A stretch of 64,000 bases of DNA from Streptomyces sp. NBC_01304 (lineage in GTDB: Bacteria; Actinomycetota; Actinomycetes; Streptomycetales; Streptomycetaceae), in assembly GCF_035975855.1 (NCBI RefSeq), contig NZ_CP109055.1, forward strand, positions 5,704,001 through 5,768,000, in the 5' to 3' direction. The position numbers and the translations under genes are program-made. Below, piece after piece: positions 50,933 through 59,525 of this stretch; the first letter of the stretch is position 1; the number at the start of each line of letters is the position of its first letter. The notes beneath the pieces are model-generated. The model saw only the letters and a list, made by a program, of their open reading frames with translations, was not told the DNA's origin and searched no databases.

Positions 50933-52528
50933 GTGAGCACCGAGAACGAGGGCACCAACGAGGGCACCGAGGTTCCTCCTGCCCCGTCCGCACCTTCCGT
51001 GCCTCCGGTGGCCGCTCCCGACGCGACCCGTCCGGATGCGCAGGTCCCCGCCGGGGCCGACGTTCCGGCCGCGCCCGCGGTTCCGGCTGCCCCCGTACCC
51101 CCGGCGCCTGTACCCCCCGCGCCTGTTCCCCCGGCACCTCCGGTGGCCCCGACGGCTGCCGTGCCGGCCGGGGCGCCGAGTGCGGGCGAGCATGCGACCA
51201 CACAGCTGCCGCCCGTGCCTGCGGCCGCTGATGCGCCGTCAGCCGCTCATGGCGCGGAAGGGCATGACGCGCCCATGACCGAGGGAGTCGGCGGCTGGCC
51301 GCCCGCGCCGCCCGCCGTGCCCTCGTACGCGGACGGCGGGGGCGGTGGCCACGAATGGGGCGCCTCCTACCAGCAGCAGCCCGCTCCCGGCCCGGGCTCC
51401 GGCGGCGGCAAGGGCAAGGGCGGACTCGTCGCGGCCGTGCTCGCCGCGGCGCTCGTCGCGGGCGGGGTCGGCGGCGGTCTCGGCTACTGGGCGGCCGAGC
51501 GCAACGACGCCAACTCCACGGACTCGACGACGGTCTCCGCCGGCGACACCCCGGGCGACCTCAAGCGTGCGCCCGGCACGGTCGCGGGGATCGCGGCCAA
51601 GGCGCTGCCGAGCGTCGTCACCATCGACGCGCAGGGCAGCGGCCAGGGCGGCGAGGGCGGTACGGGCACCGGCTTCGTGTACGACAAGGAAGGCCACATC
51701 CTCACCAACAACCACGTGGTGGCCTCGGCGGCGGACGGCGGCAAGCTGTCGGCGACCTTCTCGAACGGCAAGAAGTACGAGGCCCAGGTGGTCGGCAAGG
51801 CCCAGGGCTACGACGTGGCCGTACTGAAGTTGAAGAACGCCCCGTCGAACCTCCAGCCGCTCTCCCTCGGCAACTCCGACAAGGTCGCCGTCGGCGATTC
51901 GACGATCGCCATCGGCGCCCCCTTCGGCCTGTCCAACACCGTCACGACCGGCATCGTCAGCGCCAAGAACCGCCCGGTGGCCTCCAGCGACGGCGCCTCC
52001 GCCAACCGCTCCTACATGAGCGCGCTGCAGACCGACGCGTCCATCAACCCGGGCAACTCCGGCGGCCCGCTCCTGGACGCGCGCGGCGCGGTCATCGGCA
52101 TCAACTCCGCGATCCAGTCCGCCGGCAGCGGCATGGGCGGCACCCAGGCAGGCTCCATCGGCCTGGGCTTCGCGATCCCGATCAACCAGGCGAAGAACGT
52201 CGCCGTGGAGCTCATCAAGTCGGGCAAGGCGACCTACCCGATGATCGGCGCCTCGGTCCTCATGGACGAGAAGACCACCGGCGGCGCCCGCATCACCGAC
52301 GACGCCGGCGCCGACTCGGTCGTCAAGGGCGGCCCCGCGGACAAGGCGGGCCTCAAGCCCGGCGACGTCATCACCAAACTCGACGACCGCGTGATCGACG
52401 CGGGCCCGACCCTGATCAGCGAGATCTGGACGCACAAGCCGGGCGACACGGTGAAGCTGACGTACAAGCGCGGTGGCGACGAGACCACGGTCGACGTGGT
52501 CCTGGGCAGCAAGGGCGAGAGCAACTGA
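50933..52528 (+). CDS. Membrane-anchored HtrA/DegP-like serine protease
   Basis: 531 residues: a long Pro/Ala-rich cytoplasmic segment (about 1-165), one membrane helix (GLVAAVLAAALVAGGVGGGL, about 166-188), a trypsin-like domain and a C-terminal PDZ domain (about 440-525). The catalytic triad is His in LTNNHVVA (near 260), Asp in DVAVLKL (near 293) and Ser in NPGNSGGPLLD (near 374). S1C proteases degrade misfolded envelope proteins. The GTG at 50933 follows GAGGAGAGAG. A 13-bp hairpin lies 29 nt after the stop. Confidence 0.95.
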   Translation: MSTENEGTNEGTEVPPAPSAPSVPPVAAPDATRPDAQVPAGADVPAAPAVPAAPVPPAPVPPAPVPPAPPVAPTAAVPAGAPSAGEHATTQLPPVPAAADAPSAAHGAEGHDAPMTEGVGGWPPAPPAVPSYADGGGGGHEWGASYQQQPAPGPGSGGGKGKGGLVAAVLAAALVAGGVGGGLGYWAAERNDANSTDSTTVSAGDTPGDLKRAPGTVAGIAAKALPSVVTIDAQGSGQGGEGGTGTGFVYDKEGHILTNNHVVASAADGGKLSATFSNGKKYEAQVVGKAQGYDVAVLKLKNAPSNLQPLSLGNSDKVAVGDSTIAIGAPFGLSNTVTTGIVSAKNRPVASSDGASANRSYMSALQTDASINPGNSGGPLLDARGAVIGINSAIQSAGSGMGGTQAGSIGLGFAIPINQAKNVAVELIKSGKATYPMIGASVLMDEKTTGGARITDDAGADSVVKGGPADKAGLKPGDVITKLDDRVIDAGPTLISEIWTHKPGDTVKLTYKRGGDETTVDVVLGSKGESN

Positions 52529-52557
52529 ACTGAGTGGTCGAGCCCATGAGCGACGGT

Positions 52558-52592
52558 CGTCCCGGGGAGTGCGCGGCGTACTCCCCGGGACG
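52558..52592. terminator. Hairpin downstream of the HtrA-like gene
   Basis: CGTCCCGGGGAGT (52558-52570) and ACTCCCCGGGACG (52580-52592) form a perfect 13-bp stem with a nine-base loop. A third partial copy of the arm (GTACTCCCGGGGAAG) follows. There is no U-tract. Confidence 0.85.
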
Positions 52593-52719
52593 TCGCGTAC
52601 TCCCGGGGAAGTAGCTCAACGGCCGCTGTCCGTACGACGATCGGGCCGTTCCTCGTTCGTAGTGTTCATGGCAACGCACTGGTCCGCTCGACGACGAGCT
52701 CGACGACGAGGAGCAAGCC

Positions 52720-53364
52720 ATGAACACCACCGCGACTTCCGCCCACGCAGCACCCGCTTCCCGCACCGGAACCACGGCCGGCCGTCGTGGACTGCTCGCC
52801 GGGGCCGGTTTCGCCGCGCTCTTCGTCGGCGGGATCGCGCTGGCCGGTCTCCTCGGCACGGGCGTCTACCCCTCGCCGCTCGACTCCGAGTCGGCGGCCG
52901 CGACGTACTTCGCCGACAACCAGGGCGTCGTCCTCCTCCAGGGCATCCTGCACACGCTGGCCGCCGTCCCGCTGGCGCTCTTCGCCGCATCGACCGGCAA
53001 CCGGCGGGCCCGCCTGGCGGGTTGGGCCGCGGCGGTCGCGCTGGCCGCCTCGGGCCTGATCAACGCGGCGATCCCGACCCTGGACGCCACCGGCGGCGCC
53101 CTGCACACGCTGCACTACCTGACCTTCCTCGCGGGCGGCCAGTTGCACGTCCCGCTGCTCGGCCTCATGGTCGCCGCGAGCACCCGCGCGCTGGCCCCGA
53201 CGGCACCGCGCTGGACCACGGTCCTCGGCACGGTCGCGGCCTCCCTCGCGGTGCTGTCCCTCGTCTCCTTCGCCACCGAGTCGGCCATGCTGCTGCTTCC
53301 GCTGGGCCGCTTCACCTCGATCCTGTGGATCGTCGTCACGGCGGTACGCCGGCGCAGGGCCTGA
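52720..53364 (+). CDS. Four- to six-helix integral membrane protein, unknown function
   Basis: 214 residues with six hydrophobic helices after a short cytoplasmic start (GLLAGAGFAALFVGGIALAGL and onward). The layout resembles DUF4386-type or related small membrane proteins, but I do not recognise it firmly. The ATG follows GAGGAG. A -10-like element and tRNA-Ser lie just downstream on the same strand. Confidence 0.8.
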   Translation: MNTTATSAHAAPASRTGTTAGRRGLLAGAGFAALFVGGIALAGLLGTGVYPSPLDSESAAATYFADNQGVVLLQGILHTLAAVPLALFAASTGNRRARLAGWAAAVALAASGLINAAIPTLDATGGALHTLHYLTFLAGGQLHVPLLGLMVAASTRALAPTAPRWTTVLGTVAASLAVLSLVSFATESAMLLLPLGRFTSILWIVVTAVRRRRA

Positions 53365-53380
53365 GCCGTTCTGTGGCCCG

Positions 53381-53410
53381 TGGCACCCTGGTGACTGCGG
53401 CCGGTAGGCT
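53381..53410 (+). promoter_or_regulatory. Candidate promoter of tRNA-Ser(UGA)
   Basis: TGGCAC (53381-53386) and TAGGCT (53405-53410) are spaced by 18 bp and end 32 nt before the tRNA, a normal leader length for a Streptomyces tRNA gene. Confidence 0.4.
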
Positions 53411-53442
53411 GTAGCCGCTCCGCCGCAGGTGAGCGGGGCGTG

Positions 53443-53527
53443 GGTGGGTTGCCCGAGCGGCCTAAGGGAACGGTCTTGAAAACCGTCGTGGCGCGAGTCA
53501 CCGTGGGTTCAAATCCCACACCCACCG
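53443..53527 (+). tRNA. tRNA-Ser, anticodon UGA
   Basis: Acceptor GGTGGGT pairs with ACCCACC (53520-53526), discriminator G. The anticodon stem-loop ACGGT-CTTGAAA-ACCGT gives TGA. A long variable arm and GGTTCAAATCC T-loop follow. CCA is not encoded, unlike the tRNA-Ser(GCU) at 30739. Confidence 0.95.
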
Positions 53528-53552
53528 CAGTGGGCCCGGCAAGGGCCAGGTC

Positions 53553-53587
53553 AACAGGGGTGTCGCGAAGATCGCGGCACCCCTGTT
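53553..53587. terminator. Terminator between tRNA-Ser and a convergent gene
   Basis: AACAGGGGTG (53553-53562) and CACCCCTGTT (53578-53587) form a 10-bp stem with an inner CGCGA/TCGCG stem and AGA loop. It serves the tRNA and probably the convergent membrane-protein gene. Confidence 0.85.
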
Positions 53588-53591
53588 CGCG

Positions 53592-53915
53592 TCACCCGGT
53601 GCCGTACGTACGCAGCTGGGAGATGACCGCGAGGGCGAGCAGCAGTGTCACGGCGTGGGTGCACAGCGCACGGACGCAGCGGAACACCGCCAGCGGCAGG
53701 GCGACCGCGGCGCCTACCTGCCACAGAGTGGTGAGGGCATCTGACTTGTACGTTGCCGCCTGCGGGTCCTGTGGGCCGCCGTAGTACCCGTCGATGGCCC
53801 AGACCCCGTCGAGGCCGAGCAGGAAGAACCAGCCGAACAGCCAGAGGTTGATGACGCCGGCGGCGACGGCGAGGCCGATGTCCGTGTTGGGTCGGGGCAC
53901 GGGGATACGGGCCAT
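53592..53915 (-). CDS. Small integral membrane protein
   Basis: 107 residues from ATG 53915 with three hydrophobic helices (GLAVAAGVINLWLFGWFFLLGL, LWQVGAAVALPLAVFRCV, AVTLLLALAVISQL). Function unknown. It is divergent from the cupin gene, with about 90 bp between them, and convergent with tRNA-Ser. Confidence 0.72.
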   Translation of the reverse strand: MARIPVPRPNTDIGLAVAAGVINLWLFGWFFLLGLDGVWAIDGYYGGPQDPQAATYKSDALTTLWQVGAAVALPLAVFRCVRALCTHAVTLLLALAVISQLRTYGTG

Positions 53916-54005
53916 GGGGATACGGATCACGGCACCGTAGACCGACGACGGTCGGGTGGGGTTGTGTGCAACGACTGCCCGGTTCACCGAGAGGAGCACC
54001 GTCCC

Positions 54006-54509
54006 ATGCGCGACTGGCTGACCGAACTGGAGCTAGAGCCGCATCCCGAAGGCGGCTACTTCCGGCGGATGTACACCGCGTCGGGGGCGGTCGGGACGCC
54101 GTACGGGGAGCGGGCGTTGGCCACGTCCATTCAGTACCTGCTCACCGCGGAGCAGCCGCGGGGGCGACTGCACCGGAATCGCAGCGACATCCTGCACTTT
54201 CTGCTCGACGGCGGGCCGATCGAGTACGTCACCGTGGACGCCGACGGCGCGCTCACGCGTGTGCTGCTCGGGGCGGAGAACGAGCGGTATTTGCTGGTGC
54301 CCGGCGGGCATTGGAAGGCTTCGCAGTTGGTGGCGGGCGCCCGGCAGGGGCTGGTGGCCGAGGTGGTCACGCCCGGGTTCGACTACGCCGACCATGAGTT
54401 CGCCGAGGTGAAGGATCTGGCCGCGTGGCCGCAACTCGTGGATGAGCTGCGGCCGTTCCTGCCCGGCCAGGGCCAGGGCCAGGGCCCGGGGACTGGGCCC
54501 GGGGTCTAG
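54006..54509 (+). CDS. Cupin-domain protein (DUF985 type)
   Basis: 167 residues. The compact cupin domain has LELEPHPEGGYFRRMY, SIQYLLTAEQPRGRLHRNRSDILHFLLDG and GHWKASQLVAGARQGLVAEVVTPGFDYADHEF, all typical of the DUF985/YML079-like cupins. The residue equivalents HR..SD..H could bind metal or a small ligand. The enzyme activity is unknown. The C-terminal tail is a short GQ/GP repeat. The ATG 54006 is the first well-placed start. Confidence 0.88.
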   Translation: MRDWLTELELEPHPEGGYFRRMYTASGAVGTPYGERALATSIQYLLTAEQPRGRLHRNRSDILHFLLDGGPIEYVTVDADGALTRVLLGAENERYLLVPGGHWKASQLVAGARQGLVAEVVTPGFDYADHEFAEVKDLAAWPQLVDELRPFLPGQGQGQGPGTGPGV

Positions 54510-55369
54510 GGGCGCCCCGCCGTCAGGCGTGCCGCCGAGGCGATCGTGGACTGGGCCTCGCGTTCGGTGAGGCCGGTCTGGACCGCGGCCGCGGTCAGGT
54601 CGGGGGCGAGGGAGTCGCCGATGCCGTTCTCGTACGCGCGGCAGGCCGCCCAGAACAGCCGGGTGTTGCGCTGGCCGACGCGGGCGCCGAGGACGAAGTG
54701 GACCAGCCCCTCGCCCTGGGGGGCCGCCCCGGCACCCGGGCTGCGCGGACGCGGCGGGGGCGTCAGGAGGCGGAGCAGGGCGCGGGGGCAGGGGGCGGGC
54801 GCCAGGTGGGCGGTGCCCGGGGCGGTGCTGTAGACGCCGTGCTCGGTGCGTGAGCCGGGGCCCACCAGATAGCCGCCCGCGCCCCGGATGTCGATGCCGG
54901 GGGCGAGCCGGCTCGCGGAGTTGGGGACGACGACGTCCGGGGGGCCGGAGAGCCAGAGATGGCGGCCGCCGCTCGGGGTGAGCACGACCACCGTGTCCGG
55001 AATCGTGAACAGGTGCCGCAGCGCGAGCTCGCGCAGGGTGCCCGTCGAGTCGGTCCCCGACTTGGTGTCGAGGTCGATGCCGATCAGGTGGTGCGAGGGC
55101 AGCCCGCACGCGATGCCGTACCCGGTCGCCCAGGGCGTGGCGGCGAAGAGGGCGCGGATCCGGACGGGGTCGGTCGTGGCGTCGTACACCCCGTGGCCCA
55201 TGCGGCCGCATTCGCCGTGGCACGGGCCGGGCTCGGGGTCGTCGTGGTGCGGGGAGCGGAGTGCCGGGAGCTTGTTGCGGGAGAGCGGGATCACGGCCAG
55301 ACCGCGTTCGGCGGCGGAGAGGGCGTGGGCGAGCGCCAGGGTGGAGGCGTGCCGGTCGGAGGTGGCCAT
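54506..55369 (-). CDS. Bifunctional primase/polymerase (AEP prim-pol) domain protein
   Basis: 287 residues. The prim-pol domain has the catalytic hhhDhD motif as HLIGIDLDTKSGTD and the following His motif TPSGGRHLWLSGP, with ARGLAVIPLSRNKLPAL at the front. A CHGEC cysteine pair precedes them. Such domains are typical of plasmid or phage replication proteins, but many Streptomyces carry stand-alone chromosomal copies like this one. The gene overlaps the cupin end convergently by four bases. Confidence 0.88.
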   Translation of the reverse strand: MATSDRHASTLALAHALSAAERGLAVIPLSRNKLPALRSPHHDDPEPGPCHGECGRMGHGVYDATTDPVRIRALFAATPWATGYGIACGLPSHHLIGIDLDTKSGTDSTGTLRELALRHLFTIPDTVVVLTPSGGRHLWLSGPPDVVVPNSASRLAPGIDIRGAGGYLVGPGSRTEHGVYSTAPGTAHLAPAPCPRALLRLLTPPPRPRSPGAGAAPQGEGLVHFVLGARVGQRNTRLFWAACRAYENGIGDSLAPDLTAAAVQTGLTEREAQSTIASAARLTAGRP

Positions 55370-55761
55370 GCCTCTATGTTCGTACGTATGTTCGAAGAAG
55401 GGAAGAGGGAATCGCCTCCTCCGTACGAAGGGTCGGCGAGTCGGCGGCGAGTCGGTGGCCGAGAGGATTTGGCCGAAAAGTGCGGCGGAACGCTTCCTCC
55501 CTTGCGGGGCTTGGGAGTTGGTGCCCGCAGGTGAGTCGCACGCGGCTGAGCTGGGGATTTTGGACGAGTGAGGGGGTTTATCGACTTATCCTCACGCTTG
55601 CGAGGGAAAGGCGGCGTCCGGGGTGGTTCGCCGGGGATTCGGTGGGCAACTCTGGACTCGCGACGTCGTGCACATCGCCGAGGCGGTCGGCCAACTGCCT
55701 TGGTAACAGCCGCACTTACCCGTCCTTCCGCACCGAAGGCCGGGCTTCTGGAGGAATTCAC
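55370..55761. other. Intergenic region, no gene seen
   Basis: 392 bp of mixed composition between divergent genes. It contains a doubled GAGTCGGCG/GCGAGTCGGTGG motif near 55436-55460 and no convincing frame with a ribosome-binding site. It should carry the promoters of the prim-pol gene and the secreted Asn-rich protein. Confidence 0.6.
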
Positions 55762-56073
55762 ATGGCAAGCATCCGTACCGCCCGCATCCTCGCCGCCGCT
55801 TCCGCCCTGCCCCTCGCCGCAGCACTCTTCGCCGGGGTCGCCCAGGCCGACAACGGCGGATTCGCGGACGACGGTTCGAACACGAGCGTGGCGACGGTCA
55901 GTGGCAGCGGTGTCGGCGACGACAACAACGGCAACAACGCCACCAACCAGAACGTGGCCACCGGCTCCGGTGCTTCGAACCAGAACAACAACGCGCAGGT
56001 GAACGGCTCCGGCTTCACCGCCATCACCCAGTCGAACGAGAACATCGCGGTCAACTTCAGCGAACTCTGGTGA
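55762..56073 (+). CDS. Small Asn-rich secreted protein
   Basis: 103 residues: signal peptide (ILAAASALPLAAALFAGVAQA, cleavage near 32) and a 70-residue mature part rich in Asn, Gly and Ser (GVGDDNNGNNATNQNVATG, then GASNQNNNAQVNGSG) ending in NFSELW. There are no cysteines. The composition and small exported form recall surface or aerial-hypha proteins of Streptomyces, but it lacks the chaplin and rodlin signatures. GGAGG lies seven nucleotides before the ATG. A 14-bp terminator follows the gene. Confidence 0.85.
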   Translation: MASIRTARILAAASALPLAAALFAGVAQADNGGFADDGSNTSVATVSGSGVGDDNNGNNATNQNVATGSGASNQNNNAQVNGSGFTAITQSNENIAVNFSELW

Positions 56074-56133
56074 GCCGGGCGGTCCCCCCGGACTTGGGGA
56101 GCCAGGGGGCCGGCCCGAGGGGTGGGTGAAGCT

Positions 56134-56166
56134 CTGCGCGGCGGCACGAAATGTGCCGCCGCGCAG
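56134..56166. terminator. Terminator of the Asn-rich secreted protein gene
   Basis: CTGCGCGGCGGCAC (56134-56147) and GTGCCGCCGCGCAG (56153-56166) form a perfect 14-bp stem with loop GAAAT. Confidence 0.9.
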
Positions 56167-56248
56167 GCGTGTTCGCGGCCCGTCCGCGGACGCGACCGAG
56201 GGATCTCGTGCGGGCCCGTGTGACCTTGGCTTCAGGCTGTCGTCGACC

Positions 56249-56282
56249 TTGACATCGGCAACGTATCTGACGGACAGTCAGA
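56249..56282 (+). promoter_or_regulatory. Promoter and TetR-type operator of the igr-like operon
   Basis: TTGACA (56249-56254) is a consensus -35. Where the -10 should lie is a perfect inverted repeat TCTGAC-GGACA-GTCAGA (56266-56282). A repressor bound there would block the promoter. It is 36 nt before the first gene of the acyl-CoA operon. It does not match the KstR motif known from mycobacteria. Confidence 0.55.
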
Positions 56283-56317
56283 AACCCTGATTCGTACGAG
56301 GTCCCGGGAGGGCCGCC

Positions 56318-57490
56318 GTGCACCTCGCCCCCACTGAGCGCCAGCAGCAGCTGCGTGCCGAACTCCGTGCGTACTTCCGAGAAGTGATGCCGAGCGAGCG
56401 CGTGGAGGATCCGGCCGAGCAGCGCCGGCTGCTCCGCCGCATCGGAGCCGATGGCCGGCTCGGGCTCGGCTGGCCCGTCGAGTACGGGGGCCAGGGGCGC
56501 GGCCCCGACGAGCAGTTCGTCTTCTTCGACGAGGCGTACCGCGCGGGTACGCCGGTGTCGATGGTCACGCTGAACACCGTGGGTCCGACCCTGATGAAGT
56601 ACGGGACGGACGCGCAGAAGGAGTACTTCCTGCCGCGGATCCTGACCGGCGAGATCGTCTTCGCGATCGGCTACAGCGAGCCGTCGGCCGGGACCGATCT
56701 GGCCTCGCTGCGGACCAAGGCCGTACGCGAGGGCGACGACTGGCTGATCGACGGGCAGAAGATCTTCACCTCGAACGCGCAGAACGCCGACTGGATCTGG
56801 CTTGCCTGCCGCACGGACCCGGAGGCGCCCAAGCACAAGGGCATCTCGATCATCCTGGTGCCGACCGACGCACCGGGGTTCTCCTGGACGCCGATCGAGA
56901 CGGTCGGCGGGCTCACGACGACGGCGACGTACTACGACTCGATCCGGGTGCCCGCCTCGAACCTGGTCGGCGAGGAGAACGGCGGCTGGGGCCTCATCAC
57001 CAACCAGCTCAACCACGAGCGGGTCGCGCTCGCCGCGATCGGGATGCAGGCCGAGGACTGCTATGCGAGTGCGCTTGCCCACGCCCGTACACCCGATCCG
57101 GTGACGGGCGAGCGCCCGGTTGACGTGCCTTGGGTGCAGTCCAGGCTGGCCGAAGTGCATGCCCGCCTTGCGGCAACGCGCCTGCTCAACTGGCGTTTGG
57201 TGGGGGATGTGGGGGCCGGGACGCTGGCCCCCGGCGATGCCTCCGGCGTGAAGTTCGTGGGAACCGAATCGGCCGTCGAGGTGTATCGAATGTGCCAGGA
57301 AATCGTGGGGGAGGCCGGGCTGGTCCGGGCCGGTTCGCCGGGGGCCTTCGGAATCAACACAGCCGAGGACGGCGAGCTGGAGCGGATGAACAGGGCGGCG
57401 CAGATCAACACCTTCGGGGGCGGGGTGAGCGAGGTGCAGCGGGAGATCGTCGCGACGATGCGGCTCGGCATGAGGAAGGTGCGGCGATGA
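56318..57490 (+). CDS. Acyl-CoA dehydrogenase (FadE29/ChsE2-like)
   Basis: 390 residues with the full ACAD fold: N-terminal helical domain, beta domain with GYSEPSAGTDLASLRTKAVREGDDWLIDGQKIFTS, and C-terminal helices. The size and operon suit the ChsE2 (FadE29) subunit of the mycobacterial ChsE1-ChsE2 heterotetramer, which dehydrogenates the three-carbon steroid side chain as its CoA ester. The GTG start at 56318 opens the operon. Its stop overlaps the next start (ATGA). Confidence 0.92.
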   Translation: MHLAPTERQQQLRAELRAYFREVMPSERVEDPAEQRRLLRRIGADGRLGLGWPVEYGGQGRGPDEQFVFFDEAYRAGTPVSMVTLNTVGPTLMKYGTDAQKEYFLPRILTGEIVFAIGYSEPSAGTDLASLRTKAVREGDDWLIDGQKIFTSNAQNADWIWLACRTDPEAPKHKGISIILVPTDAPGFSWTPIETVGGLTTTATYYDSIRVPASNLVGEENGGWGLITNQLNHERVALAAIGMQAEDCYASALAHARTPDPVTGERPVDVPWVQSRLAEVHARLAATRLLNWRLVGDVGAGTLAPGDASGVKFVGTESAVEVYRMCQEIVGEAGLVRAGSPGAFGINTAEDGELERMNRAAQINTFGGGVSEVQREIVATMRLGMRKVRR

Positions 57491-58440
57491 GTGACGGCTT
57501 CCAGGACGCGCTCAAGGAGTTCGAGGGCCTGCCCGCCGCGGAGGCGGGCGTGGGCAAGGACCTGGTCAACGAGGCGATGATCAGGCACTGGTGCGAGGCG
57601 ATGGGGGATGCCAACCCCGCCTACGCCGGACCGGAGGCGATGGCGCCGCCGACCATGCTGCAGGCCTGGACGATGGGCGGGCTCGGCGGGCATGCGGGGC
57701 GGTCGAAGGCGCAGGACGAGCTGTTCGCGCTGCTCGAAGGCGCCGGGTACACCTCTGTGGTCGCGACCGACTGCGAGCAGGAGTATCTGCGGCCGCTGCG
57801 GATCGGGGACGCGATCACCTTCGACGCCGTCATCGAGTCGGTGTCGGAGCAGAAGACGACCAAGCTCGGGACCGGGCACTTCGTGACGACGCGGATGGAT
57901 GTCAGGGCGGGGGGCGAGCCGGCCGGTACGCATCGGTTCCGGATCCTCAAGTACGCGCCCGCGCAACGGAAACCGAAAGCCTCGGGCGAGCCCGGGAAGT
58001 CGGGCGGGCCCGGGAAGTCGGGCGGGCCGGGGAAGAAGCCTGCCCAGCGGCCGCGTCCGGTGATCAACCGGGACAACGCCGGGTTCTGGGAGGGCGTCGG
58101 GCAGCACAAGCTGCTCATCCAGAAGTGCGGCGGCTGCGGCGAGCTGCGCCTGCCCTGGCTGCCGGGGTGCAACGCGTGCGGATCGCAGGAGTGGGACACC
58201 GTCGAGGCGAGCGGCGAGGGGACGGTCTTCTCGTACGTCGTCATGCATCACCCTCCCTTTCCGGCATTCGATCCGCCGTATGCGGTGGGCCTGATCGAGC
58301 TTGCGGAAGGCGTGCGGATGATCAGCAATGTGGTCGGGGTGCCGCACGACCAGGTGCGGATCGGCATGCCGGTGCGGCTCGAATTCCTGCGGGTGGACGA
58401 AGAGTTGGAACTTCCGGTGTTCCGGGGGAGTGAGAGCTGA
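57487..58440 (+). CDS. MaoC-like plus DUF35 zinc-ribbon/OB-fold protein (ChsH2-like)
   Basis: 317 residues. An N-terminal hot-dog domain (about 1-160) is joined by a GPGKSGGPGKSG linker to a DUF35 domain (about 195-317) with zinc ribbon CGGCG...CNACG. Mycobacterial ChsH2 has exactly this plan and a similar length. With ChsH1 it hydrates the enoyl-CoA, and its DUF35 half forms the retro-aldolase with Ltp2. Both partners are present downstream here. It overlaps both neighbours by a few bases. Confidence 0.9.
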   Translation: MSDGFQDALKEFEGLPAAEAGVGKDLVNEAMIRHWCEAMGDANPAYAGPEAMAPPTMLQAWTMGGLGGHAGRSKAQDELFALLEGAGYTSVVATDCEQEYLRPLRIGDAITFDAVIESVSEQKTTKLGTGHFVTTRMDVRAGGEPAGTHRFRILKYAPAQRKPKASGEPGKSGGPGKSGGPGKKPAQRPRPVINRDNAGFWEGVGQHKLLIQKCGGCGELRLPWLPGCNACGSQEWDTVEASGEGTVFSYVVMHHPPFPAFDPPYAVGLIELAEGVRMISNVVGVPHDQVRIGMPVRLEFLRVDEELELPVFRGSES

Positions 58441-59525
58441 TGGACTTCCACCCCACTGAGGAGCAGAGCGCCGCGCAGGAGCTGGCTGCTCAGATATTCG
58501 GGGACCTGTCGACGCCCGAGCGGCTCGCGGCAGGCGGGGCCGGTACGGACGCCGAGCTGTGGAAGGCGCTGTGCGGGGCCGGGCTTTCGGGGGCCGTCGA
58601 GGACATCGGGTTGCTCGGGCTCGTGCTGCTCCTGGAGGAGCAGGGCCGCACCACCGCCCAGGTGCCCTTCGCGGCGAACGCGGTGTACGGGATCCTCGCG
58701 GTCGGCGCGCACGGCACGGCCGAGCAGCGGGAGCGGCTTCTGCCGGGGTTCCTGGACGGGACGGCGGTGGCGGCCGGGGCGCTGCCCGCGCGGGCCTCGG
58801 TGCAGGTCGAACGGGACGGTTCTGGCGGGCAGTTGGCGGCTGACGCGGGGGTCGACTCCCGTGCGCGGCTGACGGGCGCGGTGCCCTGGGTGCCCTGGCT
58901 GCGGGACGCCACGCACGTGCTGGTGGCGGCCGCCGACCACAGTCTGTGGATGGTGCGGGCCGCGGACGCGCGGATCGAGCCGGTCGAGCTGACGGCGCCC
59001 TGGTCGGGCGGGCGGCTCGTGCTCGACGCGGTGCCGGGCGAACTGCTCGGGGCGCCGGACTCCTCGGCGGCGTACGACTCCGTGCTCGCCGATGCCCGGA
59101 CCGCCTTCGCCGGACTGCAGGCCGGGGTGTGCGCGGGATCGCTGGCCCGGGCCGTCGAATACACCTCCACGCGCGAGCAGTTCGGCAAACCCCTGGCAGC
59201 CAAGCAGGCGGTGCTGCTGCGGGCCGCCGACGCGTACATGGACACCGAGGCGATACGGGTCACCGCGTACGAGGCCGCCTGGCGTCGTGACGAGGGGCTG
59301 GGGCATCGCGGGGCGGCACTCACCGCCGCCTGGTGGGCGTCCGAGGCCGGCAAGCGCGTGGTGCACGCGGGCCAGCACCTGCACGGCGGGATGGGAGCCG
59401 ACCTCGACCACCCGGTGCACCGGCACTTCCTGTGGGGGCGGCAGCTGGACGCCTATCTCGGGTGCGGCGCCGAAGTCCTCGCGGAACTGGGGCAGTTGAT
59501 CGCCAAGGAGGGGGAGCTCGTATGA
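58440..59525 (+). CDS. Acyl-CoA dehydrogenase (FadE28/ChsE1-like)
   Basis: 361 residues, a shortened ACAD with a divergent middle domain and the C-terminal YTSTREQFGKPLAAKQAV and HGGMGADLDHPVHRHFLWG motifs. Such FadE28-like subunits pair with a FadE29-like partner to build one complete FAD site per heterodimer. It begins in the stop of the ChsH2-like gene (TGATG). Confidence 0.9.
   Translation: MDFHPTEEQSAAQELAAQIFGDLSTPERLAAGGAGTDAELWKALCGAGLSGAVEDIGLLGLVLLLEEQGRTTAQVPFAANAVYGILAVGAHGTAEQRERLLPGFLDGTAVAAGALPARASVQVERDGSGGQLAADAGVDSRARLTGAVPWVPWLRDATHVLVAAADHSLWMVRAADARIEPVELTAPWSGGRLVLDAVPGELLGAPDSSAAYDSVLADARTAFAGLQAGVCAGSLARAVEYTSTREQFGKPLAAKQAVLLRAADAYMDTEAIRVTAYEAAWRRDEGLGHRGAALTAAWWASEAGKRVVHAGQHLHGGMGADLDHPVHRHFLWGRQLDAYLGCGAEVLAELGQLIAKEGELV

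Noticed and set aside
54506..55369. Prim-pol gene as a remnant of a plasmid or prophage
   Set aside because: No integrase, att repeat, helicase or phage gene lies nearby, and codon use matches the neighbours. Stand-alone copies are frequent in Streptomyces chromosomes.
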